This document shows positions 11,050 to 22,620 of a stretch of 64,000 bases of DNA, piece by piece; positions within the stretch are counted from its first letter, which is position 1; each line of letters begins with the position of its first letter. The translations under genes and the position numbers were made by a program. The DNA is from Metellina segmentata (taxonomy: Eukaryota > Arthropoda > Arachnida > Araneae > Tetragnathidae). Below the pieces are notes generated by a model that made no database searches, was not told the origin of the DNA, and saw only the letters and a list, made by a program, of their open reading frames with translations. The stretch is taken from NCBI GenBank assembly GCA_947359465.1, contig OX375876.1, forward strand, positions 63,680,998-63,744,997, given 5' to 3'.

Positions 11050-11190
11050 TGGTATTTTTTAATTAACATTACACTGGAGCGACATGACTGGTTGGGGACG
11101 ATCGTCGGTATCAATCTCTAAGGAAAAAGTATGAGGACAACACTACGTAACATTGAACTACAGTCAGATGACGAGGCAGTAACTGAGGGG
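11050..11190 (-). mobile_element. Decayed SINE 3' fragment, minus strand
   Basis: AACATTACACTGGAGCGACA is followed by GAGGACAACACTACGTAAC and CAGTCAGATGACGAGG in family order. It is strongly diverged. Confidence 0.6.
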
Positions 11191-11342
11191 TAGAATATCT
11201 TCGATCAGTGAACCAAGTATACACGATCGAGTCGTTTCAGTTGCATCGAAACCTGATTGTAAAGCCCCGACCAATTGAGATTCGAGGCTAGATGATTAAG
11301 AAATGTTGCAGTTCAATCTTGCCTTCAACTACTGAACGCGAT

Positions 11343-11487
11343 AGGTAGGTATTTTAATCAACGTCACACTGGAACAACATAATGATCTATTGGCAATTGT
11401 CCGGGGTTATTTGCTATGAGAGATCCGAGGACAACATCACGTAGTTTTGAACCACTGTCATATGACGAGGTAACACTTGAGTTTGCT
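11343..11487 (-). mobile_element. SINE 3' fragment, minus strand, older subfamily
   Basis: It begins GGTAGGTATTTTAATCAACG (tail complement). It continues to GAGGACAACATCACGTAG and CATATGACGAGGTAACACTT. Confidence 0.7.
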
Positions 11488-11637
11488 TGTGTCCTTAGGC
11501 TGACATGTTGTGTTCAAACACATGACTCGTTGACTGACATGCTGTGTCTGAAATCTCAGCGATAGCACTTATTGGAACAATACAACATGAGGATGAAGAA
11601 ACTAAATTTAAAATGAACAAATGACCCAGGTATTTTT

Positions 11638-11910
11638 ATAGGTAGGAAGCAAATTAATGTTGCACTGAAGATACAAAACGGGTTATTGGCGATGGTCGGG
11701 GGTCAAAGCCAAAGGAAAAGATCACAGGACAACCCCACGTAATTTTTAATCATGGTCAATTGACGAGGTTACGCCTGAGCTGGCACAATTTCTCCAAACT
11801 TCCGCACCACGCCAACGTGAGGACATTTGATTCCACTACACACTTAACGTGCACTATCCCCCTATGTACACTACGGTTTTTGATTGAATTTTTGAACTCG
11901 CCAACATTCG
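11638..11910 (-). mobile_element. Nearly full-length older SINE, minus strand
   Basis: It runs from GGTAGGAAGCAAATTAATG through GAGGACATTTGATTCCAC. It ends at a B-box-like complement near TTTTTGAACTCGCC. The overlapping open frames at 11756-12110 are translations of this repeat and its flank, not genes. Confidence 0.7.
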
Positions 11911-12765
11911 TTTGGTAATCCGTTACTGTTCCAACCGCCTCGATGCACTTGGGAAACCACCCCCAACCGAAATGAAAAATGGCAACTGCCGAGTACCTTA
12001 AAAACTGCTTTGCACGCAATGCTAAAAGCCAAATCGCAGCAGCAGGGCAGAGCAACTGCAATGACACCCGTGCTGTGCTGGACGTTGATTAAAATGTAGA
12101 TCCCCTGCATTCAATGAAGTGAGTAAGGCGTGGACAAGTCCCCGAGACCAGGGTACAAATTACTTATCTCCGAGTAAGCTGTCTACTTACAAAACGTGGC
12201 AATATCTATCTTGAAGTATGAAGCGAGAAAAAGCAAAACCCATAAATCTGCCTACACTACAACAGAGAGACCGGATCGGGGAATATCTGCTTAATTATAG
12301 CGTTATTTTTAGCGCTGCAGTTTAATAAAGGATTTTTTACATGACTTCCTTTTATGGAACACGTACTGAGCATTTTTTATGAATGCTTTGTGAAGAAGGG
12401 GTTGGGAGTGTCAAAACGTACGTATTAATTATCTATGATTTGTTGTCGAATTTTAAGTGGCCTCCGTGAAAAATTGAGTATTGAGGTTAACCGAATTTCT
12501 TGAAGATTTGCTGCAAAAAATGAGACGTTTAATTTCCTGGGGCTTTCGAAAAATGAGTGACATTTCTGAATCTTTTCTTTCTGTTGTAAAATGTCCTGGG
12601 CTTCCACATATCACGCTCTCTTATGAAGAGGCAATTACTTTTCTGATTAATTATAGCTTTTGTTCTACTGCTGTGGAGCGTAATAACAAAACTTGTTTTT
12701 GCTCACTGTTATAATGATTTATCTGATGAATTAAAAATCATAATTGTCATGTATGCACCCTAATA

Positions 12766-12917
12766 TTTTCCAAACCGTAATTTCTTTGCCATTATTCTCG
12801 CATGCTGTGGGTGTTAAGAGCAAATTAATTAATAATAATAGTTTTCCAACCTTTGTTTCTTTGCCATGATTATCGCATGCCAAAAGTGTCAAGAGCAAAT
12901 GATTTAATAATAGTATT
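12766..12917. repeat. Two-copy 76-bp tandem repeat
   Basis: TTTTCCAAACCGTAATTTC at 12766 recurs as TTTTCCAACCTTTGTTTC at 12842. Both copies continue through TTTGCCAT, CGCATGC, AAGAGCAAAT and AATAATAG. The copies are roughly 80% identical, so the duplication is old. Confidence 0.75.
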
Positions 12918-12979
12918 GATTTGGTGAAATTTAATGAAGAGTTAAGCAAGGAATTAATTTCATAGAACCTACAAAATGT

Positions 12980-13135
12980 TTAATCTTTCAAATAGCTTCT
13001 ACGAGATGTTTCGCCCATTAAGATCTGACCAATTTTGCTAATGATATCTCGTCATCAAGATTTCACCCATTTGGCGAGATGGTAATTGAGATCAAGATCT
13101 GGTCAGTTTTCTCTCCGTGACGAGATATCTTGCCC
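12980..13135 (+). repeat. Dispersed palindromic family, copy c (diverged part)
   Basis: It starts TAGCTTCTACGAGATGTTTC, contains ATGATATCTCGTCATCAAG and GTGACGAGATATCTTGCCC, and passes directly into the tandem 45-bp array. Confidence 0.65.
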
Positions 13136-13460
13136 ATCAAGATTAATTCAGTTTTCTTCCATTGACTAGATATCTCATCCATCAAGATCTATTCAGTTTT
13201 CTTCAATTGACTAGATATCTCGTCCATCAAGATCTATTCAGTTTTCTTCCATTGACTAGATATCTCGTCCATCAAGATCTATTCAGTTTTCTTCAATTGA
13301 CTAGATATCTCGTCCATCAAGATCTATTCAGTTTTCTTCCATTGACTAGATATCTCGTCCATCAAGATCTATTCAGTTTTCTTCCATTGACTAGATATCT
13401 CGTCCATCAAGATCTATTCAGTTTTCTTCAATTGACTAGATGTCTAGTCCATCATATTTT
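13130..13460 (+). repeat. 45-bp minisatellite, about 7 units
   Basis: Each unit reads TTGACTAGATATCTCGTCCA, then TCAAGATCTATTCAGTTTTC, then TTCCA or TTCAA. The last base triplet alternates CCA/CAA between units, so the copies form mixed two-unit groups. The length is a multiple of three, which is why a repetitive 124-codon open frame appears; it is not a gene. The core is the same palindrome as the dispersed family, so this looks like a local expansion of one of its units. Confidence 0.95.
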
Positions 13461-13576
13461 TTCAATTTCGATAGTGACGAGACTCTTTGTTGATTCAACT
13501 AACATAAGAGCTAAAAAGAATAATTTTTTGTTATGAAATAAAATATGATATATTATCCCATGGAATATGAATATGT

Positions 13577-13905
13577 TTCGTAGAGGGCCGGGGTAACCCA
13601 GTTGAAAGAGAAACAAATTACCAACGGGCGCGTTGTAAGTTGGAAACTCGGCCCAACAAAACAACCATCGTGTACACTGGGGTTGGTGCAAGTCAAATCT
13701 ATAGCGTCCTCAAATGACTTCACGTTGGAGAGTTGTGGAAGTTTAGAGGATGTGATGCTAGCTCACATATGTGTGATCATGTCAACTTAGCGTGGTTAAA
13801 AATTATTTGGTTTTGTCGTCTGATCTTTCCCTTCGGGTTTGATTCCGGACCGTCGCCAAAACCCCATTGTGCTGCTCCAGTGCGACAAAGCTACCTGTCA
13901 ATGGA
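13577..13905 (+). mobile_element. Nearly full-length SINE, older subfamily
   Basis: The head is GGGGTAACCCAGTTGAAAGAG (a tRNA-like A-box region). The body then shows GTTGGTGCAAGTCAAATCT, GTGATGCTAGCTCA and CCCATTGTGCTGCTCC. Part of the 14 kb open frame translates this repeat. Confidence 0.75.
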
Positions 13906-13909
13906 ATGC

Positions 13910-16900
13910 ATAATTAATCACAAATTAAAACGTTTTGATTGTAGGACCATAAAAATAATCAAAATTAGGATATTCCTTGAATTTAAACTAGCCGTATGTA
14001 ACGAAATTACAATTTAATGAAATAAATTTTTTATTTCATATCAATAACTTGTGTCTCTGTATTACATAGACCAACTTTCCTTGAAAATACTGCTATACCG
14101 TAACCAGCTACTATCGATGGTTACAACTATACTCTCAACTTATGGATATGAGAGGTGTTTATTCATTGTTTGCAAACAAACCTCAGGTACACGAGGAGTT
14201 TTATACCTGTTTTTCATACTCAATGCGGAATAAGAAAGTAAGCACGTTTTACCAAGTAAACACCAGCGACATCTACATTTAGTTTCACAAAAAAGGCCTC
14301 TCAGAAAAGAAATATATTTCGTATTCAAATCCAAACGATCTATACATGTGTTTTTCGCAGTGTAAAGAAACCGTATAAAAAGTTTTGAATGCATTTATAT
14401 TGTTACAAAATTGTGAGATGACATCGATTATTAGATACAAAACAACTCTGGCATAGCAGGTGATTTTAACAGCCATTATGTACGAGTAAAAGACTTGCAT
14501 GACGTCTTGAGTGATGTATATTATTGGATAATTGGAACAAATGGCAACTGAAGTTACTATAATCACCGTGTATAATTCAGATGTTGTCACTGATGCATGA
14601 CATGATGAATGGAATATTGATGTCCCATCAACGTAATATTTTTCATATTCGGAATAGAATATTGTGACAGGTATGAAAATATTTTCAGTTATAACCTGCC
14701 TATATTGCATAGATTTCCCGTCCAAAATATTTTGTCAGGTGTGATTAAAATTTTTTTTTTTTCTGAAGTAGTAAAATTTTCACAATTTTTATGTTGATAT
14801 TTTTTGTGGGAAAAGGGAGTTTTTTAGATTTTTCAGAAGCTATTGTTTTGTTTCACAATGTTATCAGAGTTATGTTGGAACTTCCATCAGTATCTCAATA
14901 TATTTGCATAAGCTGTCGTTTTACTATAGAATATTTTTTTATGTAATAAATCTTTTTAACTGTCATTTTAAAACAAAGTTCAGAATGTCTTACACATAAT
15001 CATAGTGAAATAACAGTAAACTGTTTAAAAATTGTACTTTTCGTTTCTAAATGAAGAGGAGCTATACAAATATTAAAGTCTTGTATGGGGAAGTTCATCT
15101 ATCATGACAAACTTTATATCTATCTCGTATAGCTAAATAGAATATTGCATTTTTGTCCGATAATTTCTCTTTTTACTACCACATGACAGCATCATTAAGC
15201 TAATTGCATTTGTTGATATTTATATATCAATTATATATGAATATTTAAAAGATCAAATAAATATAAATAAAATAGCTTAACAATGATTATATGATACAAA
15301 ATGTGAATACTTGTGAATTTTCCTTGCATTTGCAGCAAATATACTTAAGAAGCATTTCCAAAATTCAAAATGATCAAAACTAATCCAATTGTTTTCCATT
15401 CATAAAGTATTTATTGGTCTGATTTTATTACATCACTAAAGTATTTATACATAAAAACTTAGAATTTGAATACTATGATGCTATGTTGAGTAAGTTCCTA
15501 TTAGTGTAATTTATAAACTGTTAGCTGATTACTGACGTGTGATGTTTTAATTAATTTGTCAAAGATTGAAAGGTGTCACTAAAATTCCAAATTTAATTTA
15601 ATTTATCCACGGATTACACTTTATTGACCCAAGCGAAATTTAAATACATAATTTAAATTAGAAGAACCAAGTAACTCAATTAAAATAGCCTATATTCTTA
15701 ATATGGAATATTACTTTTTGATAATTTTTCATAAGGATATCTTTTCTTTTATTTTATGAAAATTTCACTGCCTAAGACACATTTTTAATTCCCTTAAATT
15801 GCTTTTAGGCTGATAAAAATTATACACATCTTCATTCAAATACAACTGCATTATGGTAGAGTTTTATAAAGTGACGGCTTTTCTGAGTTTATTTTTGGCA
15901 AATGATAAGAATAAATATTGTCTTACAAAACCTTTTTAATTTCTTCAAATTGGCACTCTTCCTTTAACACTACAAATGTAACGCTTTTTGTTTTTCAGAA
16001 CTTAATTTAACGCACAAATTACTTGCACAACGTTTGTAGGCAAATTTGATTACGCAGGACAAAAAAACCGAGAATATTAATCTGAATATTTATTTTGGCA
16101 TACGTCTCTTTTGTTTCCTCCACTTTTAATTAAATTTCCAACAACATTCTAATTTAGTTCGGATTATAAAAAAAACACTCCTTATTGCATTTGAACTTTT
16201 TAAACGTAAGAATGGCACACGCCTTTGCATAGGTGAATTTTAGAAACCGATTTTTGTGTTTGTCGAGAACAGCATATCTTTTAATTTTTAAGGCCCAGCG
16301 TATCTACCACTTCAGAATTTTTATTCGAAAAACTCTGGAATAATAATACAACTGGAGTGTTGCTCATTATGCTCACCAGCAAATAAATACGAAGAAGGCA
16401 TGCTCCAAAGTTTAAAGAAAATAGCCTCGTAAATGCCTTAGACGGTGTTTTTTCTTGTTTGTAATTAATTCCTCCACTGCTGTATTCATTTAAGACTCTG
16501 ATTATGTAAAACAATTGGTGTATTCAAGCATGCTCATTTTAATTGCAGAACGCTTTTTTGTTCATCAGTTGGCTCTCAACTAAACGCAAAATGAGAAAAG
16601 TGCAAGTGATTTTTAACAAAGCATATAATCGATACGGATAACTGCACACATTTGTGTACCTAAGAAATATTCAATTTATTACGCAGCTTATAATTTGAAT
16701 GTTCTGGGATAATATTTGTTGTATGCTCTTTTTCTGGTGCATTAAACACATTATATGAAGCATTTTTTTCTTAAATGTATGCAAGTTCGGGGGTTAAAGT
16801 AATTTGATTTGCTTTATAAAAGCACTGGGATCGAAATCTTTAAAAAATGCCAAACATCCTTTTCAAATCCTTTCAGTGAAAATGAATGGGGAAATGTTGA

Positions 16901-17728
16901 TATCCTACCGAACTATCACAATTTGTTGGAAGAGTCAGCGATTGGCAGAATGATACTCAGATACTCAGATACTCAAAGCAGCACGGTATTTGAAACATTA
17001 AAATTGTTCTCATAATTACGAAGCAAATTTATACAAACTACATCGACAAGAAGCTACATATTTAGTTAATTTAGAATTGTTTTTATTTTAAATATTATAG
17101 TTAGTAGGCTTTCATGGCACAAAGTCATATTTGACCTATCTGCGCCAAATACATTAAGCAAATGAACATACAAGAGGAAAGTTTTACAGACGCAAAAGAG
17201 AGAAACAGACCTAGGGAAGAATTGAACCTGTATCTCCTATAACTTGCAGATTACTAGCGTAATGGGTGAACTTGCTTCATGTACGTTCTCGGTATTGGGC
17301 AGCATTTAAGTAAATTTCACGTTTTCGGTGTTTTCATCCCAGAAAATGCCTTTCAAACTCTAAAATATGTGTAGGGAAATAAATTACTCCCCTTTCATTA
17401 GCACTAGAGTTATTTAAGTACTAATATAAATATTATATTTATAATATACTAATATATTTATTCCAATAACTTGATTTTAATGTTAAATTTATGTAATCCC
17501 TATAAGGCAATCGGAAGTAAAATCAACGTCTTCCAATTTTGTTTATGTTTTTCCGGATAATACTCTAATATAAATTTCGGGGAAACATATTATCTTCCCT
17601 TTATAAGCCCAAGAGTTACTTAAACAATAAAAAATTATAAAATATTTAATTCCAAAAATGTAATTTTAATATGTTAACTTTGCTTAATCAACCGCGTTAG
17701 CCGTATTTTAAAGGTATAAACTGCATTA
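13910..17728. other. AT-rich stretch, nothing recognised
   Basis: No element ends, tandem arrays or convincing frames were found. Short open frames at 14285-14725 (minus) and 16809-17015 (plus) have no recognisable motif and lack supporting signals. Confidence 0.55.
17457..17462 (-). terminator. Possible AATAAA polyadenylation signal of the coiled-coil gene
   Basis: TTTATT on the plus strand gives AATAAA on the minus strand, about 270 bases past the stop codon. In AT-rich DNA this is weak on its own. Confidence 0.3.
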
Positions 17729-19435
17729 TTATTTCGAGTCTGCATCCTTGTTTTCCTCAGTATGTGCGCTGACTTCCGATTGAGAGTTTTTCGTTATTTT
17801 TTCGACTTCTTTTACTTCCCATAGAGCACTTTCAAAGAAACTTTTGGTATCAGCTACAAAGGACTTATACATGTACATATCTTGAACTTTGTTCTCCACT
17901 GTTGCTCTCAGAAAATTTCTAAGAAATTCATTATCTTCTCTCTGAGCCTCGATTTTTAGTCTCAGATCAATGGTAAAATCTTCATTAGTAGCTGACATTT
18001 TTTTTCTTTTTCCTGAAAGCGTTTTCTGAAGTTTCGTGACCTTGTCCAACAGCTCCTTCTTCTCTTGACTCTTTTGCATGATCAGTCTTCCTGTTTCAAC
18101 AACTTGCACTGCCACCTCGTTCAAGCGGCCTTCCTGCACGGATGTCAAATATGACAAGCGGTCGCTTTCTATTTTAGCAGCTTCAATCAGAGATCGATAT
18201 TTCGCACATTCAATCATCAGACTTTTAACTTTGGGGTTTGCAGAGTCCGAGTTAGGATTTATTTCAGCACCGTTAGATTCAACATTTAGAGCATTGGATG
18301 ACTCGTCGATGTTTGAAGTGCTAGATGAAGCAGCATTGAGTTCAATGGCATTTCCAAATTCCGTGTCAGATGTTGATTTGCTAAATGAATGCTTTGCCCC
18401 GTCCACTTCATCTTTACCTTTTGAAAGACCATCATCCACTAATTTTTCTAAATCCATGACCATTTTCACTTTTTCGTGTGTTATATTTTGTATGAGGTCA
18501 AACATTTCTCCAATATCATTGCAGTTGTCCGTCATTTGTTTCAACTCGTCTTTATACCGATTGGCATTTTGCCGGACAATCGCTTTTTCAGCCTCGATTG
18601 TTTCTTGAATTTGCCTGTGCTTTCCGGTTAGCGTGTCGATCAATATATTATTGTCCTTGGCTTTGTTTTGAAGAATACGTATATCTTCTTTTAGGGAACT
18701 TATCTCTCTTCCGAGTTTTTCATTACGAGATTTGAATCCTACCAACGTATCACGAATTTCGGCAATTTCTGTCTGGGTCTCCTGTAACTGGTTCTCCAAG
18801 GACTGGAAGGACTTGACGAGTCCCATTTCTTCTTCATTCTTGTCTATCTGAGTCTGGAGATCATTACGGAGCACATTCACTTCCCGATTGAGCTCCCGAA
18901 AACGGGACTTTTCGACATCCAGCTTCTTGCGTAACTCGGTGCACTCTTTTACTATGGGATCTATATCTTTAACAGCAGTTTCTCTTGCCTGCCTTCTCTC
19001 CAGCTCCATCCTCCAGAAGACCTTTCTCTCCGAGGGTAATCGCTTCCTGGCAAACTCTTCGGGCGGAGTTCTTGGAGGACTAGACGATTCACCTTCCAAT
19101 TGTTTCAGGTGATTTTGAAGTTCTTGCACTTGCGTTGAGAGGAAGAGGATGTCCTCCATCCTCCCTTTCCAACCGGATTCGGTACCATACTTGTGCATGG
19201 TGTTGAAGTCAGTGGCACCTTCTCCAGCTTCCTTGCACATCATCTGCTTTGCGAGATTCAGATTTCGTTTCAGCATCTGGTTCTCGTTGCGGCATTCTGT
19301 CAGTCTGAAACTCAGACGCTCAATTTTGTCTCTTAATTCCCGGACTGCTGGGTGCTTTTCCATTTTCTGAAGTCGCTGGTGATCGCAGGCGTCGCAACGA
19401 TCTCTGGTTCTTTCTTTTTCGAGATCTTGATACAT
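17729..19435 (-). CDS. Coiled-coil protein, ~568 aa, possibly CCDC13-like
   Basis: This is the only long convincing gene in the window. The first in-frame ATG is at 19435. The frame stays open upstream to a TAG at 19535-19537 but has no ATG there; only a TTG at 19501 would extend it by 22 codons. Near the N-terminus is CDACDH (Cys14, Cys17). Long heptad-type coiled coils follow at roughly residues 30-350, then a Ser/Asn/Asp-rich linker (about 352-399) and a second coiled-coil block to the acidic C-terminus. The motif GWKGRMEDILFLSTQVQEL and the region around KDNNILIDTL remind me of CCDC13, a centriolar-satellite protein needed for cilium formation, but I cannot align it here. No introns are visible over 1.7 kb. 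The gene could be naturally single-exon, the last large exon of a longer gene, or an intact retrocopy. No poly(A) remnant follows the TAA. A minus-strand AATAAA lies at 17457-17462. No signal peptide or membrane segment is seen, so it is likely cytoplasmic or cytoskeletal. Confidence 0.85.
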   Translation of the reverse strand: MYQDLEKERTRDRCDACDHQRLQKMEKHPAVRELRDKIERLSFRLTECRNENQMLKRNLNLAKQMMCKEAGEGATDFNTMHKYGTESGWKGRMEDILFLSTQVQELQNHLKQLEGESSSPPRTPPEEFARKRLPSERKVFWRMELERRQARETAVKDIDPIVKECTELRKKLDVEKSRFRELNREVNVLRNDLQTQIDKNEEEMGLVKSFQSLENQLQETQTEIAEIRDTLVGFKSRNEKLGREISSLKEDIRILQNKAKDNNILIDTLTGKHRQIQETIEAEKAIVRQNANRYKDELKQMTDNCNDIGEMFDLIQNITHEKVKMVMDLEKLVDDGLSKGKDEVDGAKHSFSKSTSDTEFGNAIELNAASSSTSNIDESSNALNVESNGAEINPNSDSANPKVKSLMIECAKYRSLIEAAKIESDRLSYLTSVQEGRLNEVAVQVVETGRLIMQKSQEKKELLDKVTKLQKTLSGKRKKMSATNEDFTIDLRLKIEAQREDNEFLRNFLRATVENKVQDMYMYKSFVADTKSFFESALWEVKEVEKITKNSQSEVSAHTEENKDADSK

Positions 19436-19917
19436 GGATGATAATGGTAAATGACAACAGTCCAAGAATGTTTCTGAGATATCTGCTTGCAATGATTGCA
19501 ATTTCCGACTAAACGCGTCAATGGAAATGCTTTTCTAAATCGCCTTTCACTGTTTATTTCTCGAGAATGATCAATTTGATAGTAATTTTTAGCTTTGTTT
19601 TTGCTAGTATTCTGTAAATTTAGCTTATCAATTCAAAGTTCCGTATTACTGATATTTTTATATGAATATAAATAGACGCGTTGGGACTCGTGCCGCATTA
19701 ATGAGAAATAAGAAAGAAAATAGGAAAACGTTTCAACAGCTCCAACAAAATATCAAAGAAGTCCAGTAAGATAATATGCTGCGACTTTTGTGAGAAGATG
19801 GTTTAGCTTAGATCAGAATATTTCTGCAAAGTTGTGAAAAGTTGCCCCTAGCAAATGTTTGGAATAGAAAGAAAAACTCGATGCCAAAATCAAAGCTTAA
19901 GATGCCAATTAATTAAG

Positions 19918-20050
19918 AGATGTTGATCTCGTCATCGGGCAGTGGTTCAAAATTACGTGTTGTTGTCCTTGGATATTTCTCTTCGGTATTTATCCCAGAC
20001 CATTGTGCAGTTCCAGTGCAACATTAACTAACTTTCTACCTACCTATATA
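19918..20050 (+). mobile_element. SINE 3' fragment, older subfamily
   Basis: GATCTCGTCATCGGGCAGTG and GTGGTTCAAAATTACG lead to a tail AACTTTCTACCTACC. The copy is 5'-truncated. Confidence 0.75.
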
Positions 20051-20110
20051 TATTTCACTAACGAGCGTGGCACATGTATCGATATTATTTGTATAATAGA
20101 GAATGGCAAC

Positions 20111-20937
20111 ATATGTACTTTTTCAATAAAATTTCGGTACACTCTACGTTTATGAGTGATGGCAACGGCTTGGCGATTTTTTTGGCGCACTTCTATTAGC
20201 GAGTTGCGATAAATTAAGGCAACCCATCTTTCGTTGCTGTTGTTGTGGTTTTCATAGCAACGTCGGCAAACGGAAACTTTTAATTTTCATTTTGAATAGT
20301 CTAGAAAGTTCTTCCAAAATCCGTTAAAGTCGTTTGATTTCATTGATTCGTTTGAAATTTTTTCTTTCCTCCCATTGGTTATTTTGTTTTTAAAATATCC
20401 TTTGATTGCATTGGTCCTTTTAAATCGTTTTCTGTGATACCATTGGTCCTTTTATTTGTATTTTGACAGTTGTGGAATTTGTATTTTGTTATAATAGTTT
20501 TCACGACAGGATTAAGAGTTTTGTTTTTTTGACCATTTTCGTTTTCATTATTTTTTTACGAGAGAATTCTGACTTTATCAGGTATTATTTCTTGCTGTTT
20601 TTCTTTTGTAAATATTTTTCCTTTTTCAACATGCTCACTGTATTTAGAGTAATTGATAAGTTTCAGGGTATTCTTACCATTCGTAGCTTAGTTTCTCTGC
20701 TGGTTCACAAATGTGTTTTGATATGTGCTTAAGCTTACTACTTTTTGTGAAAATTTTAAAAATATATACTTTTTAAAACGTTCTGAAATATGCTTAAAAA
20801 GTGTGTTGTAAAAAGAAAACAAATTTGTGACATTAAAAGAGTTAGAAAATAATTATTTCCTTGGCAACTTTAGAAGTGCGCCAAAAAATCGCCAAAGCCG
20901 TTGCCATCCCTCATAAACGTAGTGTAGCTGTTCCAAA
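20111..20937 (+). mobile_element. Long-TIR DNA element, copy 1 (~827 bp)
   Basis: The left arm TACGTTTATGAGTGATGGCA, continuing through GGCTTGGCGATTTTTTTGGC and GCACTTCTA, reappears inverted at 20871-20930. This gives terminal inverted repeats of about 55-60 bases with a few mismatches. The interior is T-rich on this strand and encodes nothing convincing (the 89-codon frame at 20463-20732 is low-complexity). Copy 2 at 42.3 kb shares essentially its whole length in inverted orientation. The superfamily is not identified and no clear target duplication was found. Confidence 0.8.
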
Positions 20938-22080
20938 CAGCATAAAGCGAATGAATTTGAAATCCTTAAATACGAATGACATCTGGACAGTAGGCACGGA
21001 CTGTAGTATACCTATGAGGTGTCACTATATTTTAGGTGCTTCAATTCCGATGTTTTTGATAACTGACTGGTATAACCAGACACGTGGCATCAATTGACTT
21101 GTTTTTCGACCATTTCAGCTTGTTGCCAATAGAAAATCAAAAGAATGAATTTCGGATTTATATACGATAGTTAAATTTTCAACTCCAACGAGATGAAAAG
21201 AAGCATCGTCAAAACAGAGAAAAACTACAGCTTAAGGGCAATTGTTGGAGCATGCGAGTTCGAGCTCGCGATTGAATTTTCAATTTAAAATTTCATTTTA
21301 ATATTTATTGCGCATTTTACTTTCCTGCTTTATTTTGATTTTATCTTTATAACCGAAATAGGGATTTTGATTTGGAAGTAAGTAGGATGTAAATTTTTAG
21401 AACAGAGTCCGTGAGTTTCAGAGCAGTTAGTGTCATGTAAAGATACAATTCACCCACACACAATAAATTTCTTGCTTGGTTTTGCAGTTTTCAATTCCAG
21501 TGTAGTGTTTACTTGTACTATTTCGCAATACAGTCCAATTTAGAAATGTGTAGGTCTCTTTGATACTTACGTAGAATGAACGGCGGGCATTTTTGGTCCT
21601 ACGGATCAGTATCGTTGGTTCGATAATGCTAAAATGTTGCAAACAATAGAATTAAAAGGGTTTTTTTTGCACTTAGGTCCTACAGAACTTTATTATCGGT
21701 TGTGAATTACAATTTCATCGGTGCTTTCCCTCGTACAAACTAGGAGAATGGTTGATCGAAAAACATTGATAAGAAAACGAGGAACAGTGTGAAGACTAGT
21801 AGCCATTTTATAATCCTATGAAATCTAGGATATTTCTTCAATGGGTTATGTTGAACTGGAAAGAAAATAAATTCAAATATCCATCATGAGCTTGAAATCA
21901 CATGTTGCAACAGTAACACTGGTATGTATCATTCAAGAGTATTTGAGTAAGTCAAGAAATAAAATTAGTGTCTATTTTTTAGTTTGTTTACTTACACTGA
22001 TAATTCCTCTTATGCCACATTCATCGCAATAATAGCATAGATAGTTGAAATAACTCATTGATCAGCAACCATACAAATTA

Positions 22081-22620
22081 AGGCCCGGTGCACACATCCG
22101 GTTTTTCAACGTTCGGCGCCGCTGCGGCAACGCAAGTGCTGTCTGAGATACATTAGATCAAATAATAGATAAATGCAAAAAGGGGTCGTCTCATTTTTTC
22201 AATTTTCATGTTTTGATGAATTTGTGTAATAGAGATGCCAACTCGTTGTTTAATGGTAAAATGGGTTAAGTCTCGCCTCTAGATGTGTCTGTATTCCACA
22301 GACACTACAATTAATTTTTTTAATAAAAACGTACTATTGGAGACGACGTGTTTTTTACCTCTCCTGAAAACATTATAAAATTACCCTTAACCCCTTTTTA
22401 CATCTAGCAATTCGAATTGAGTAGTGCACACATACCTCCGCCGCCACTGAGGCAACTCAGTCCTACTTGCGTGCAATGTACCACAGTTCCCCACGGCGCC
22501 GCAACTCACCGCATGATCGCCGCACTCGCTTCTTCAGTCTCAAGTACCTCGTTTTCAATTGAGCGGTGCACACATTCGTTATTTTGACGTAGAATAACGT
22601 CAAAACACCGTTTGACCTTC
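22081..22620. mobile_element. Unclassified GC-rich repeat-like segment with three GTGCACACAT motifs
   Basis: The motif GTGCACACAT occurs at about 22088 (CCCGGTGCACACATCC), 22427 (GTAGTGCACACATACC) and 22566 (GCGGTGCACACATTCG). Around it lie GGCGCCGCTGCGGCAACGC and CGGCGCCGCAACTCACCGC, which resemble each other inverted. The composition contrasts sharply with the surroundings. It looks like one or two related transposon ends, but I found no complete pair of termini. Confidence 0.35.

Noticed and set aside
13162..13536. 124-codon repetitive protein
   Set aside because: Translation of the 45-bp minisatellite, whose period is a multiple of three. The non-repeat flank has no coding features.
18078..18608. 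176-codon plus frame and neighbours at 18888-19112 and 19149-19370
   Set aside because: Antisense shadows of the coiled-coil gene.
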